Positions 29,493-37,912 of a stretch of 64,000 bases of DNA are shown here, piece after piece. Under the pieces are notes generated by a model. That model was given only the letters and a program-made list of their open reading frames with translations. It had not been told where the DNA came from and ran no database searches. Each line of letters opens with the position of its first letter. The stretch's first letter is position 1. The translations under genes were made by a program, and so were the position numbers. Source of the stretch: Bacteroidota bacterium (GTDB lineage: Bacteria > Bacteroidota > Bacteroidia > Bacteroidales > FEN-979); NCBI GenBank assembly GCA_026391805.1, contig JAPLDJ010000018.1:1-64000 (forward strand), in the 5' to 3' direction.

Positions 29493-30557
29493 TTAATTAC
29501 ATGCGGCGCCTGAAAGTTCCGTCCAGGATCCGTGGTTTGTGACCTTCAGATCAAGCGTGGCCCGGATAACATTCAGGATCGACTCCACCGATTGGTTATC
29601 AAAGGTAGCAGTAATCAGGCAATTTGAAACAGCAGGCGTTGAAATTTTCAGGTTGGCACGATAAACCTTGTTCAGGTCGGCAACGACCTTTGCCAGCGGC
29701 TCATGGTTGTAGATGAACCGTTTGGTCATCCACGACCGGTAATTCTGATCCGTATTAATGTCTTTTTCGATCTTCGGCTGATCCAGCGACACCTCTGCCT
29801 TCTCGCCAGGCGCCAGGAAGATCTTCTCCCCCGGACGGTCATCATAATAAACCGCAACCGAGCCGCTGTTCAGAATCACCTCCATCTTCCCGTTTTCAGC
29901 ATTCGTATTCACATAGAACGTCGTTCCCAGTACTTCAACCCTGACCTTATCCCTTGTTATGATGAAAGGGCGATGATCATCATGTTTCACTTCGAACCAG
30001 GCTTCACCATTGAGTTTTACGTTCCGTTTGTCGCCTTTGAAGGAAGAAGTGTATTCAAGCGTCGCACCAGAATTCAATGTAACCGCAGAGCCGTCGGGAA
30101 GTTTTCCTTCCAGGATCGTTTCAGCAGCGGTCAGTTGCCTGGTCTCGGTACGAATAAGGTAACGGTAGATCAGGAATGATGGTACAGCCAGCAGCAGGAT
30201 CACGGCGGCGAGGCGGAGAACCTGCTGGTACCTTGTTAGTAAGCGGGTCGATCCGGTATCTGGGATGTGGGATGTGGGATTTGGGACATTAAGCTTCCGT
30301 GATTCGTGTTCCGTGCTCCGTGCCTCGTGCTCCGTGATCCGTGCTTCCATCTCCTTCCATGCCATATCCACATCAACAGAATCCTCCACCCTGGCCTGCT
30401 CCATCTGCAGCCAAACCTTCCGGTAATCGTCAAAGATCTTCTGGTGTTCCGGATCCGCCTTCAGCCATTCGGCCAGGAAGATCAAATCATCCCCGGAAGC
30501 TTCCCCTGCAAGGTACCTCGTGATCAGATCGATGTGATATGTTGACTGGTTTTCCAT
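29493..30557 (-). CDS. FecR-family anti-sigma factor
   Basis: 354 residues. N-terminal anti-sigma region (1-60: YLAGEASGDDLIFLAEWLKADPEHQKIFDDYRKVW), one membrane segment (about 115-133), then the periplasmic FecR domain (LPDGSAVTLNSGATLEYTSSF, GEAWFEVKHDDHRPFIITRDKVRVEVLGTTFYV) and a DUF4974-like C-terminal domain (IYNHEPLAKVVADLNKVY). It holds the sigma factor encoded upstream and releases it when the TonB receptor binds ligand. The linker before the membrane segment (about residues 71-103) is encoded by simple repeats (see findings). The start is 140 bp after the sigma gene. Confidence 0.9.
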   Translation of the reverse strand: MENQSTYHIDLITRYLAGEASGDDLIFLAEWLKADPEHQKIFDDYRKVWLQMEQARVEDSVDVDMAWKEMEARITEHEARSTEHESRKLNVPNPTSHIPDTGSTRLLTRYQQVLRLAAVILLLAVPSFLIYRYLIRTETRQLTAAETILEGKLPDGSAVTLNSGATLEYTSSFKGDKRNVKLNGEAWFEVKHDDHRPFIITRDKVRVEVLGTTFYVNTNAENGKMEVILNSGSVAVYYDDRPGEKIFLAPGEKAEVSLDQPKIEKDINTDQNYRSWMTKRFIYNHEPLAKVVADLNKVYRANLKISTPAVSNCLITATFDNQSVESILNVIRATLDLKVTNHGSWTELSGAACN

Positions 30558-30622
30558 AGTTATACCGACAATATTACACGCAAGTCTGCTTTTACCCTGA
30601 TGTCAAACTGAACTTTTTTTTA

Positions 30623-30697
30623 AGTCATATGACATACGACATAAGTCATACGTAAGTTTCTAATCCTTATGTCTTATGACGTATGACGTATGTCCTA
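30623..30697. repeat. Inverted repeat of GACATACGACATAAG / CTTATGACGTATG units
   Basis: Left half tcatatgacatacgacataag and right half cttatgacgtatgacgtatg are approximate reverse complements separated by about 15 bp, in the gap between the sigma and fecR genes. The same unit occurs inside the permease gene at 14998-15045. Confidence 0.6.
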
Positions 30698-31285
30698 TCA
30701 CCAATGCCCAAGTATAAATATCATTATTATCGTTAAATATTCCGCCAGCCGTGCCCGCATGTGCTGCAACGCCTTCGACATCTGGGTTTCCACTGTTTTT
30801 ACCGAGATCGCCAGGCGGTCGGCGATTTCCTGGTATTTAAGATTCTCGTTCCGGTTCAGGACAAAGATCTCGCGGCATTTTTCCGGCAGCTCCCCGATCG
30901 CATCGCTGATCTTTTCTTTTATCTCCGTTTCGATCAGTTTGTCAGACTGATGGTAGATCTGTTCCGAAAGCAATCCTTCGGCCTCAAGGATATCGGTATT
31001 GAATTTTTTATTGTCGCGCAGGTGGTTCAGGCATTTATTCCGAACGGAGGTGCTGAGGTATGTTTTTACCGGTTTGGAAAGATCGATGCTATCCCGTTTC
31101 TCCCAGAGACTGATGAATGACTCCTGGGTGATTTCCCGCGCCGTATCAACATCCTTTGTAAACCGCAGCGCAAAGAAACAGAGTCCCCTGAATTCACTGC
31201 GAAAGAGTGATTCAAAGGTGGCTTTGTCGAGCGTGCGGATTATATTGAGGTTCTTTTCTTCCAGGTTGATTTGATCTACAAGAAT
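30698..31285 (-). CDS. ECF RNA polymerase sigma factor (sigma-70 family), without a standard start codon
   Basis: About 195 residues as drawn. Region 2 is complete (TFESLFRSEFRGLCFFALRF, then AREITQESFISLWEKRD), a linker follows, and region 4 has IGELPEKCREIFVLNRNENLKYQEIADRLAISVKTVETQMSKALQHMR. It is the regulator partner of the FecR and TonB-STN genes. The frame is open from the stop at 30698 to about 31420, but no ATG, GTG or TTG lies before region 2; the only standard-type start (TTG at 30973) would delete region 2. Possible starts are ATT at 31285, CTG at 31264 or ATA at 31243, the last preceded by a purine-rich GGAAGAAAAGAACC. The start is therefore uncertain, while the coding region is well supported. 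Confidence 0.82.
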   Translation of the reverse strand: MLVDQINLEEKNLNIIRTLDKATFESLFRSEFRGLCFFALRFTKDVDTAREITQESFISLWEKRDSIDLSKPVKTYLSTSVRNKCLNHLRDNKKFNTDILEAEGLLSEQIYHQSDKLIETEIKEKISDAIGELPEKCREIFVLNRNENLKYQEIADRLAISVKTVETQMSKALQHMRARLAEYLTIIMIFILGHW

Positions 31286-31519
31286 TACGCGTAAAAGTAC
31301 TTTTTGTTTTTTGGAAATGAAAAAAATTCCATCAGAATTGATCTTCAGAAATTTCTGAAGTACCTTTGGCGGAAAATAAGTAGATTCGCAGATTAATCTG
31401 TCTGTCTTTGAATTAGCTTACAGGCAACTTTATTCTGAATCGTGCATCTTTAGTAAACCGGGTATTCAGTGACAGTTATCTGAACGGAATCCGGCCTTTG
31501 AAATTTAAACAAGCATTCC

Positions 31520-31936
31520 ATGAAAAAAATCATCGCTGTTCTCTTCATTTCCCTTGTCTCCTGTGCCATGGCATTCAGCCAGCATCCGCAGAAGAGCAGT
31601 ACCAACACTCCCGCGACTGAAGACTTCAGCATCTTCCAGTCGCAGTTCTTCTCCGACAGTGTTTTCCAGGTTGCGCGGATCAAGTTTCCATTGGAATTCA
31701 TCAAGCCTGATGCCTACCCGAAGCCCATCCAGCAGGCCGACTGGCAATTTACCGGTCATCTCTACTGGAATAAGACCAATCCGTCCGACATACATTTTAA
31801 GCTGGTTGATGTTTATCCCGGAGCCACGAATACCATCGTGAATGGCCGGCTGGATAACGGGAATTATGAGAAATATTATTTCGACCTCCTAAACGGCAAA
31901 TGGTTCCTGGTAAAGCTGGAGATCCCGGATTTATAG
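31520..31936 (+). CDS. Small secreted protein, DUF4348-like
   Basis: 138 residues with a signal peptide (ending MAFSQ). The mature part has FSIFQSQFFSDSVFQVARIKFPLEFI, then a Trp-rich segment (QADWQFTGHLYWNK) and WFLVKLEIPDL at the end. This resembles the DUF4348 family of small exported Bacteroidota proteins; the match is from memory of the pattern and is tentative. A TACCTTTG box lies far upstream (31361-31368). The 234 bp between it and the sigma gene hold nothing else I recognise. Confidence 0.65.
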   Translation: MKKIIAVLFISLVSCAMAFSQHPQKSSTNTPATEDFSIFQSQFFSDSVFQVARIKFPLEFIKPDAYPKPIQQADWQFTGHLYWNKTNPSDIHFKLVDVYPGATNTIVNGRLDNGNYEKYYFDLLNGKWFLVKLEIPDL

Positions 31937-31947
31937 TCCCTGTCTTT

Positions 31948-32817
31948 TCAGATATCTTCTTCTTTCAGGCGCGTGCTCAGGTCTTTCACTGAGGTGAGGC
32001 TTTCCATCAATCCCGGCAGGTATTCCGTTGAGGCGATGAAGGTCCAGATGTAGGCCACGATGGCATAGATCTTACCCGTTGAGAAATTATCCACATCCAC
32101 ACAGATAAAGAGCACCACGATGAAGATGATCATCAGCAGCACCTTGATGACCGCGTAATCGATGGAGTTCCATTTTGCGATCTTATGCTGCGGAGGGACC
32201 ATGCTGTTATAGTACTGGTGAATTTTTGCCGTACTCTTTTCTTCAACCAGGTGGTACAGATCTTCACGGGTATCATGGATATCCTTCTGGAGCGTGAGGA
32301 CATTTTTCCGGTAGATGTTATTGATCCAGACGACCGGGAAGATAACGGCAAAGGCCACGGCAGCGATCCGCCAGTCATAGAAGAAAAGGGCGATTACGCC
32401 TCCCCCGGTGGCAAAGAACTGCCAGCTGACTTCGGGTAGCCGGTCCTTGAAGAATACGATGTATTCCCTCGCCAGTTCAGCCCTTGCCAGGATCTTTGAA
32501 ACCGGATATCCCCTTTTTTTGGAATTCACGATCACGCGGGTTGCAATATCTGCATACATCTTCGAATAAACACGGCCACTGTAAAGCCGGCTCAGAGTGC
32601 CGCCCAGAACATTTAAAAGGTAGATCAGTATCCAGATGATCAGCGGAGACATAAAGCCGACGGATACCTCCTTGTCGGTAAAATGATCGATCAGGGCATC
32701 CAGCAGAACGCCGAAGAAAGTGGGTTCAATGATCCAGGCAATGTTCTCGATCAGCACAAAAAAGAGAACAATCGCAATGCTGAATTTGAATTGCTTGAGT
32801 ATCTGCGTAAAGGTCAT
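31948..32817 (-). CDS. ABC-transporter-type six-transmembrane domain protein without ATPase
   Basis: 289 residues. It looks like the membrane half of an ABC exporter: six hydrophobic segments (for example IAIVLFFVLIENIAWII, MSPLIIWILIYLLNVLGG, VIALFFYDWRIAAVAFAVIFPVVWI, VLLMIIFIVVLFICV) with the intracellular-loop phrase ITRREDLYHLVEEKSTAKI-like part (TREDLYHLVEEKSTAK). The protein ends before any Walker A domain and no ATPase gene is adjacent. It may pair with a distant ATPase or serve another role. A -7 box lies at 32838-32845, divergent from the next gene. Confidence 0.78.
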   Translation of the reverse strand: MTFTQILKQFKFSIAIVLFFVLIENIAWIIEPTFFGVLLDALIDHFTDKEVSVGFMSPLIIWILIYLLNVLGGTLSRLYSGRVYSKMYADIATRVIVNSKKRGYPVSKILARAELAREYIVFFKDRLPEVSWQFFATGGGVIALFFYDWRIAAVAFAVIFPVVWINNIYRKNVLTLQKDIHDTREDLYHLVEEKSTAKIHQYYNSMVPPQHKIAKWNSIDYAVIKVLLMIIFIVVLFICVDVDNFSTGKIYAIVAYIWTFIASTEYLPGLMESLTSVKDLSTRLKEEDI

Positions 32818-32837
32818 GGAAGTGAAAAATGAGAATA

Positions 32838-32845
32838 CAAAGTTA
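32838..32845 (-). promoter_or_regulatory. -7 box TAACTTTG for the ABC six-TM gene
   Basis: Exact TAnnTTTG match on the minus strand, 20 nt upstream of the start at 32817. Confidence 0.5.
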
Positions 32846-32885
32846 TCAAATTAATACGAAGGTGGTAAGTTCGATGCATTTGAGT

Positions 32886-32893
32886 TATCTTTG
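32886..32893 (+). promoter_or_regulatory. -7 box TATCTTTG directly in front of the duplicated-domain lipoprotein gene
   Basis: Exact TAnnTTTG match ending only 4 nt before the ATG at 32898. If used, transcription would start at or next to the ATG, giving a leaderless message. Confidence 0.5.
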
Positions 32894-32897
32894 ATCT

Positions 32898-33752
32898 ATG
32901 AAATTCAGGTACTTTCTTTTAATCAGTCTGCTCTTTTCTTTCCTTTCCAGCTGCAAGGAAAAGGATAGCATTCCGGGCATCTATCGTTATTACTGGGGTA
33001 AGAAGAATGGGTATGATGTCTGGATTGTCGACGGTTATAAGGTCCGGCAAAAGATCTACAATTCCTTTCTTTATGGCGGGAATGAACAGCGTTACCCGTT
33101 CAATCCGAAAGGAGAAATATGGATCGACAATGCCCTTTCCTGCGAAGAGTTCGAGATGACCCTGATCCATGAGCTGAACGAACGCCATCTGATGGCAAAG
33201 TTCGGCTGGACCTACCAGAATGCACATGATTCGTCTCTCCGGCTGGAGGTGAAGACGCGCCGGCAGTACGAATCGATCTGCAGGGCCCATGAGGCATCGC
33301 TCGGCAAAGAAGCGGTAACGGATCATGATAATATCAAAGAGATAAAAGACATTCCCGACAGCATCCGGTTGCAGAATATATACCGTCTGCCTGTAGGATT
33401 GCGGGACGGGATCATGGTCTGGATCGTGGACGGATACCTCGTCCGGAAAAACATTTACCCCGATTTCGGCTTCAGTGGAAATGATCTTTCCTGTCATTTT
33501 ATTCCTGCAAAAGAAATATGGATCGACGGACAGATCTCCTGCGAGGAGACCGAATATTCGATCGGGATCGAGCTGATGGAACGGGCGGAAATGGTAAAAG
33601 GAAAATCATACAGCGACGCGTACGAGGATGCAGTGACGGAAAGTAAAAAACTGAGGGATAAGATGGCTTTCCGCATCGCGGATCATCCGCCGCTCGTTCT
33701 GACAGATACAATTACAAGGGACAAAGGAATCATTGATAAAAATGAGGAATGA
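32898..33752 (+). CDS. Lipoprotein with two copies of an unassigned ~95-residue domain
   Basis: 284 residues. Lipobox FLSSC (Cys19). Two related domains: residues about 27-122 and 159-254, offset by 133. Both have IYR, VWIVDGYxVR (41-50 and 174-183), an aromatic/Gly loop, EIWIDxxxSCEE (73-84 and 206-217) and a helix with HELNERH (91-97) or IELMERA (224-230), then a conserved Tyr-x-x-A-H/Y helix. The first copy keeps HExxER; the second has lost the His. The motif resembles, but does not match, zinc peptidase HExxH. I do not recognise a named family. The gene stands alone and converges with sufE. Confidence 0.75.
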   Translation: MKFRYFLLISLLFSFLSSCKEKDSIPGIYRYYWGKKNGYDVWIVDGYKVRQKIYNSFLYGGNEQRYPFNPKGEIWIDNALSCEEFEMTLIHELNERHLMAKFGWTYQNAHDSSLRLEVKTRRQYESICRAHEASLGKEAVTDHDNIKEIKDIPDSIRLQNIYRLPVGLRDGIMVWIVDGYLVRKNIYPDFGFSGNDLSCHFIPAKEIWIDGQISCEETEYSIGIELMERAEMVKGKSYSDAYEDAVTESKKLRDKMAFRIADHPPLVLTDTITRDKGIIDKNEE

Positions 33753-33757
33753 GGCTC

Positions 33758-34177
33758 TTAGCCCCTGCTTTTAAACGCCAACGCGTACAATTTCATTTGC
33801 TTGATCATCGAAGTAAGCCCGTTGGAACGGGTCGGGGAAAGATGCTCCCGCAGCCCGATCTGATCGATGAAATCCATGTCGGCATCAAGGATCTCATCCG
33901 GGGAATGACCGGATAATACGCGGATCAGCAGGTTCACGATCCCCTTTGTGATGATGGCATCACTGTCGGCGCTGAAGTATACCACGCCTTCGAGGTATTT
34001 TGCATTCAGCCATACCTTCGACTGGCATCCGCTGATCACAAACTGATCGGTTTTGTATTGTTCGTCGATCACCGGAAGGGATCTCCCCATCTCGATGAGG
34101 TAATTATACTTATCCATCCAGTCCTCGAAGAGCGAAAATTCAGCGACGACCTGTTCCTGTACTTCAGCGATTGTCAT
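33758..34177 (-). CDS. sufE: Cysteine desulfurization protein SufE
   Basis: 139 residues. SufE takes persulfide sulfur from SufS and passes it to the SufBCD scaffold. The acceptor Cys is in VISGCQSKVWL, and the fold-typical GHSPDEILDADMDFIDQIGLREHLSPTRSNGL follows. Last gene of the suf operon, 14 bp after sufS. Confidence 0.93.
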   Translation of the reverse strand: MTIAEVQEQVVAEFSLFEDWMDKYNYLIEMGRSLPVIDEQYKTDQFVISGCQSKVWLNAKYLEGVVYFSADSDAIITKGIVNLLIRVLSGHSPDEILDADMDFIDQIGLREHLSPTRSNGLTSMIKQMKLYALAFKSRG

Positions 34178-34191
34178 AGCAAGGGAGTAAA

Positions 34192-35415
34192 TTATCCAAA
34201 CATCTGTTTTACCTTCAGAATGGCTTCAACCATCAGGTCGATCTCTTCAGTAGTATTGTAGAATGCGAACGAAGCCCTGACGGTGGCCGGGATCTTATAC
34301 CATTCCAGCAGCGGCATGGCACAATGATGACCTGTCCGGACCGCAATACCCATTTTGTCGATGATGACGCCGGCATCGTAAGGATGAATGCTGCCGATCA
34401 GGAAGGAGATGAGGCTGGTCTTTTCCTTTGCCGTCCCGATGATACGGATATCACCCATGGCTGTCAGTTTCTCTGTCGCATAATCCAGGAGCTCCTTTTC
34501 ATATACGGCGATATTTTCCATACCGAGTTCCTGAATGTAGCTGATAGCTACCCTTAGTCCATAAACACCCTCTACATTCGGTGTTCCGGCTTCAAATTTA
34601 AATGGAAGGTCGTTGAATGTGGTTCCGCTGAGATGAACCTCTTTTATCATCTCCCCGCCCGACTGGTAAGGCGGCATGGCATCCAGGTATTTCTCCTTCC
34701 CATAAAGAACGCCGATGCCCATCGGTGCGTACATCTTATGCCCGGAGAAGCAGTAGAAATCGCAGTCGAGATCCTTCACATCCGCGCCCAGGTGCGAGAT
34801 CGATTGCGCACCATCCACAAGAACCGGGATCCCGAAGGTATGGGCATGCTGAATGATCTCCTTCACCGGGTTGATCGTCCCGAGCACATTGGAAACATGC
34901 GTGATTGCAATGATCTTTGTCCGTTCATTCACCATTCCCCTGAAGGCATTCATGTCCAGTTCCCCTGACTCAACGATCGGGATGATCCTGAGCTTTGCTC
35001 CCCGTTCCTGGCACATCAGCTGCCACGGGACAAAATTCGAATGATGCTCCATCACCGAGACGATCACTTCATCGCCCGGATTTACATATTGTTTTCCGTA
35101 GGAAGATGCAACAAGGTTGATCGACTCAGTGGTACCCCTGGTGAAGATGATCTCCTGGGAGGAGGCGGCATTGATGAATTGCCGGATCTGTTTCCGCGTA
35201 TCTTCATATACCTCTGTAGCCCGTTGGCTCAGGTAATGAACGCCCCGGTGGATGTTGCAGTTGTCGGTCTCATAGTACCCGCTGATCGCCCTGATGACCT
35301 GCACCGGTTTCTGCGTCGACGCAGCATTGTCAAAATAAACCAGCGGTCTTCCATATACTGTCTGATTCAGTATTGGAAAATCCTTCCGGATCAAATCGAC
35401 GGGGAAGTTGGTCAT
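34192..35415 (-). CDS. sufS: Cysteine desulfurase SufS
   Basis: 407 residues. PLP enzyme that removes sulfur from cysteine. Visible: YLDNAAST-type opening (VYFDNAASTQKP), FTRGTTESINLVA, VLVDGAQSISH, the PLP lysine in DFYCFSGHKMYAPMGIGVLYG, and the sulfur-carrying Cys in VRTGHHCAMPLLEW. It follows sufD after a 150-bp spacer filled by repeats and precedes sufE. Confidence 0.95.
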   Translation of the reverse strand: MTNFPVDLIRKDFPILNQTVYGRPLVYFDNAASTQKPVQVIRAISGYYETDNCNIHRGVHYLSQRATEVYEDTRKQIRQFINAASSQEIIFTRGTTESINLVASSYGKQYVNPGDEVIVSVMEHHSNFVPWQLMCQERGAKLRIIPIVESGELDMNAFRGMVNERTKIIAITHVSNVLGTINPVKEIIQHAHTFGIPVLVDGAQSISHLGADVKDLDCDFYCFSGHKMYAPMGIGVLYGKEKYLDAMPPYQSGGEMIKEVHLSGTTFNDLPFKFEAGTPNVEGVYGLRVAISYIQELGMENIAVYEKELLDYATEKLTAMGDIRIIGTAKEKTSLISFLIGSIHPYDAGVIIDKMGIAVRTGHHCAMPLLEWYKIPATVRASFAFYNTTEEIDLMVEAILKVKQMFG

Positions 35416-35453
35416 AAGTTATTCGATTTTGATTTTTAGCTTGTAGCTTTTTA

Positions 35454-35570
35454 TTTCACCACAGATTACACAGATTATCACAGATTTGATCACAGAAAAT
35501 AATATGAATATCTATCTTCTATACTCTATCCTCTATCCTCTATTCTCAGACCTCTGACCTCCGCCTCAGA
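35454..35570. repeat. CACAGATT and CTCTATCCTCTATTCTC repeats between sufD and sufS
   Basis: Units caccacagattacacagatt and cctctatcctctattctcag followed by gacctctgacctcc. Related to the copies at 37830, 41971, 45913 and 46114. They occupy nearly all of the sufD-sufS spacer. Confidence 0.6.
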
Positions 35571-36975
35571 TCTTCGAAATATCAATATCAAACTCCATCG
35601 GGTGTTCCGGCGTGCTGCAATGGAGAACGCACTGTTCGCAAATCTGCAGCTCTCCCTGGAGCCGTTTCTTGATCATGTCCTCGATGCGGTGACGCAGTTC
35701 GGGAATGGCGATCTTTCCGACGATCTCATTGGCAAAGGCAAACATCAGGAGCATGCGGGCGCTTTCGGGTCCGATGCCGCGCTGCATCAGGTAAAACATC
35801 GCTTCGGTGTCAAGCTGGCCGGTGGTTGATCCGTGGCTGCATTTGACATCATCCGCATATATTTCGAGGAACGGCTTGGAATTCACTTTGGCCGTATCGG
35901 TTAATAGGATGTTGCGGTTGCTCTGGTAGGCGTTGGTCTTCTGTGCATCCTTTCGTACCAGCACATGGCCGTTGAACACACCGCTGGCATTTTCATCCAG
36001 GATGCCTTTGAACATCTCCTTGCTTATGCATCCGGGTGCAAGATGATCGACAAATACGTGGTTGTCGATGTGCTGCTTGCGGTCCATCAGGTAAAGCCCG
36101 TGAATATTGGCAGTACCGTCCGGTCCGTTAAAAAGCACATTGGTGTTGTTCCTCAGCATTCCTCCGTTCAGGGTGATGAAGGTGGAGGCGAGTTCGGCCC
36201 CTTTCTCCAGCTGGAAATCAGTATTGCTGATCAGCGTCGAGTTGTTGTTCAGGTTCTGGAGCTTGTAATGATCAAGGAAAGCTCCTTCATCCAGGTGAAC
36301 CTCGGTGACAATGTTTGAAAAGCTGGCCTGGTGGTTATAGGAGTCATCGCAGTGGACCAGAGACAGGCGGGCATTCTTCCCCAGCAGGATCAGGTTACGG
36401 GACTGGAGAAACAGGTTCTCATCGTGGTGGATAACATTGATCAGCTGGATCGGTTTTGGGCTGTGAACGCCATCCGGTACATAAATGAAAATTCCATCCT
36501 GGGCAAAGGCCGTGTTCAGGTCGGTTAGGCTGTTTTTGCCGGTGATGGCATATCGGCCAAAATGTTTTTCGATGAGTTCAGGATAGGCTTTGAACGCTTC
36601 GGCCAGGCTGCCGAGGATCATCCCGTTCCCAAGTTTTATCAGCGGGACATCCTTCGAAACGTACCACCCGTTCAGCTGTCCGATGATGGCCGTATCGAGG
36701 TGCGGAATGTTGCATCGGAAAACCTCCTGAACATCCATTCCGGGCAGCGGCTCAAAATAATAATCATACGGTTTCCCCAGCCACTCTTTCAGATCGGTAT
36801 TTTTCCAGGCTTCCAGCTTAGTGGTCGGGAATCCCAGTCCCGCAAAAGACTCAAATGCCGTGTCCCGCAACCGGGTAACCATTGTCGGATCATTTTTGAC
36901 GATCACCTCCCGGTTCTTCTCAAAAAGCCCGGTCATCCTTTCTTTTGTGATGATCTCTTTGACGTCGCTTATCAT
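35566..36975 (-). CDS. sufD: Fe-S cluster assembly scaffold protein SufD
   Basis: 469 residues from MISDVKEII; the frame is open upstream but that part overlaps sufC. Right-handed beta-helix scaffold subunit that pairs with SufB and the ATPase SufC. Visible: GFPTTKLEAWKNTDLKEW, GVHSPKPIQLINVIH, NVLFNGPDGTANIHGLYLMDRKQHIDNHVFVDH, KCSHGSTTGQLDTEAMFYLMQRGI (helix-end motif with the conserved His) and LRHRIEDMIKKRL. Start lies 25 bp after the sufC stop. Confidence 0.94.
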   Translation of the reverse strand: MISDVKEIITKERMTGLFEKNREVIVKNDPTMVTRLRDTAFESFAGLGFPTTKLEAWKNTDLKEWLGKPYDYYFEPLPGMDVQEVFRCNIPHLDTAIIGQLNGWYVSKDVPLIKLGNGMILGSLAEAFKAYPELIEKHFGRYAITGKNSLTDLNTAFAQDGIFIYVPDGVHSPKPIQLINVIHHDENLFLQSRNLILLGKNARLSLVHCDDSYNHQASFSNIVTEVHLDEGAFLDHYKLQNLNNNSTLISNTDFQLEKGAELASTFITLNGGMLRNNTNVLFNGPDGTANIHGLYLMDRKQHIDNHVFVDHLAPGCISKEMFKGILDENASGVFNGHVLVRKDAQKTNAYQSNRNILLTDTAKVNSKPFLEIYADDVKCSHGSTTGQLDTEAMFYLMQRGIGPESARMLLMFAFANEIVGKIAIPELRHRIEDMIKKRLQGELQICEQCVLHCSTPEHPMEFDIDISKI

Positions 36976-37000
36976 CTTTCTATCCTTTATCCGGAATGAT

Positions 37001-37753
37001 CTATTCAAATTCTTTCTTGATCCAGTCGTATCCCTTTTCTTCCAGTTCAAGGGCAAGTTCTTTCTTGCCCGACTTGACGATCTTTCCCTGGAAGAGGACA
37101 TGAACATAATCAGGTACAATGTAATCGAGAAGACGCTGGTAATGTGTAATTACAACGAAAGCATTTTCTTTTGTGCGGAGTTTGTTCACGCCGTTGGCGA
37201 CGATCCGCAGGGCGTCGATATCGAGCCCGGAATCGGTTTCGTCGAGGATCGCCAGCGTAGGCTCCAGCATGGCCATCTGGAAGATCTCGTTCTTTTTCTT
37301 TTCACCGCCCGAAAAACCTTCATTCACCGAACGGTTGGTAAGATTTGACTGAATTTCGACCAGCCGTTTGTTTTCCTCCATCAGCTTCAGGAATTCGATG
37401 GCGGCAATGGGATCGAGTCCGCGGTATTTTCGTATTTCATTTACGGCCGTCCGCATAAAATTGGTGATGCTTACTCCGGGAATTTCCACAGGATACTGGA
37501 ACCCCATGAAGATCCCTTCCCGTGCCCTGTCTTCGACCGGAAGTTTGAGAAGGTTCTTTCCCTTGTATGTGATCTCCCCTTCGGTCACGTCGAATACTTC
37601 ACGTCCGGCAATCACCGACGCCAAGGTACTTTTACCGGTCCCGTTCGGACCCATTATGGCATGGACTTCTCCTTTATTGACCTCAAGGTTGATGCCCTTC
37701 AGGATCTCTTTCCCCTTGATTGAAGCGTGAAGGTTTTTTATTGATAACAGCAT
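37001..37753 (-). CDS. sufC: Fe-S cluster assembly ATPase SufC
   Basis: 250 residues. ABC-type ATPase driving the SufBCD complex. Walker A GPNGTGKSTL, Q-loop region GFQYPVEIPGV, ABC signature SGGEKKKNE, Walker B LAILDETDSGLD and the switch His (VVITHYQRLLDYI) are all present. It lies between the interrupted sufB (upstream, with a repeat-filled spacer of 159 bp) and sufD. Confidence 0.96.
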   Translation of the reverse strand: MLLSIKNLHASIKGKEILKGINLEVNKGEVHAIMGPNGTGKSTLASVIAGREVFDVTEGEITYKGKNLLKLPVEDRAREGIFMGFQYPVEIPGVSITNFMRTAVNEIRKYRGLDPIAAIEFLKLMEENKRLVEIQSNLTNRSVNEGFSGGEKKKNEIFQMAMLEPTLAILDETDSGLDIDALRIVANGVNKLRTKENAFVVITHYQRLLDYIVPDYVHVLFQGKIVKSGKKELALELEEKGYDWIKKEFE

Positions 37754-37763
37754 TCTGTTTACG

Positions 37764-37900
37764 GTTTACGGTTTACGATTTATTTCGTGTTTTTCGTGTC
37801 TTCTTCGTGGATTTTCGTGTAATAATTCATTTACCACAGATTTCACAGATTACACAGATTTTCTTTTTGTCACTCTGTCACTTTGTTACTTTGTCACTTG
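37764..37900. repeat. Long direct repeat (TTTATTTCGTGTTTTTCGTG ... CACAGATT ... TTACTTTGTCACT), copy 1
   Basis: Occupies the sufB-sufC spacer. Its core at about 37779-37862 matches 41918-42000 almost base for base, and the flanking gtttacggtttacg and ttactttgtcact parts are also related. Both copies lie immediately in front of a minus-strand start codon. Confidence 0.75.
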
Positions 37901-37912
37901 TCATCTATTCAA

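Noticed and set aside
36976-37119. Upstream extension of sufD
   Set aside because: It overlaps sufC in another frame and is low-complexity; the ATG at 36975 fits the family start.
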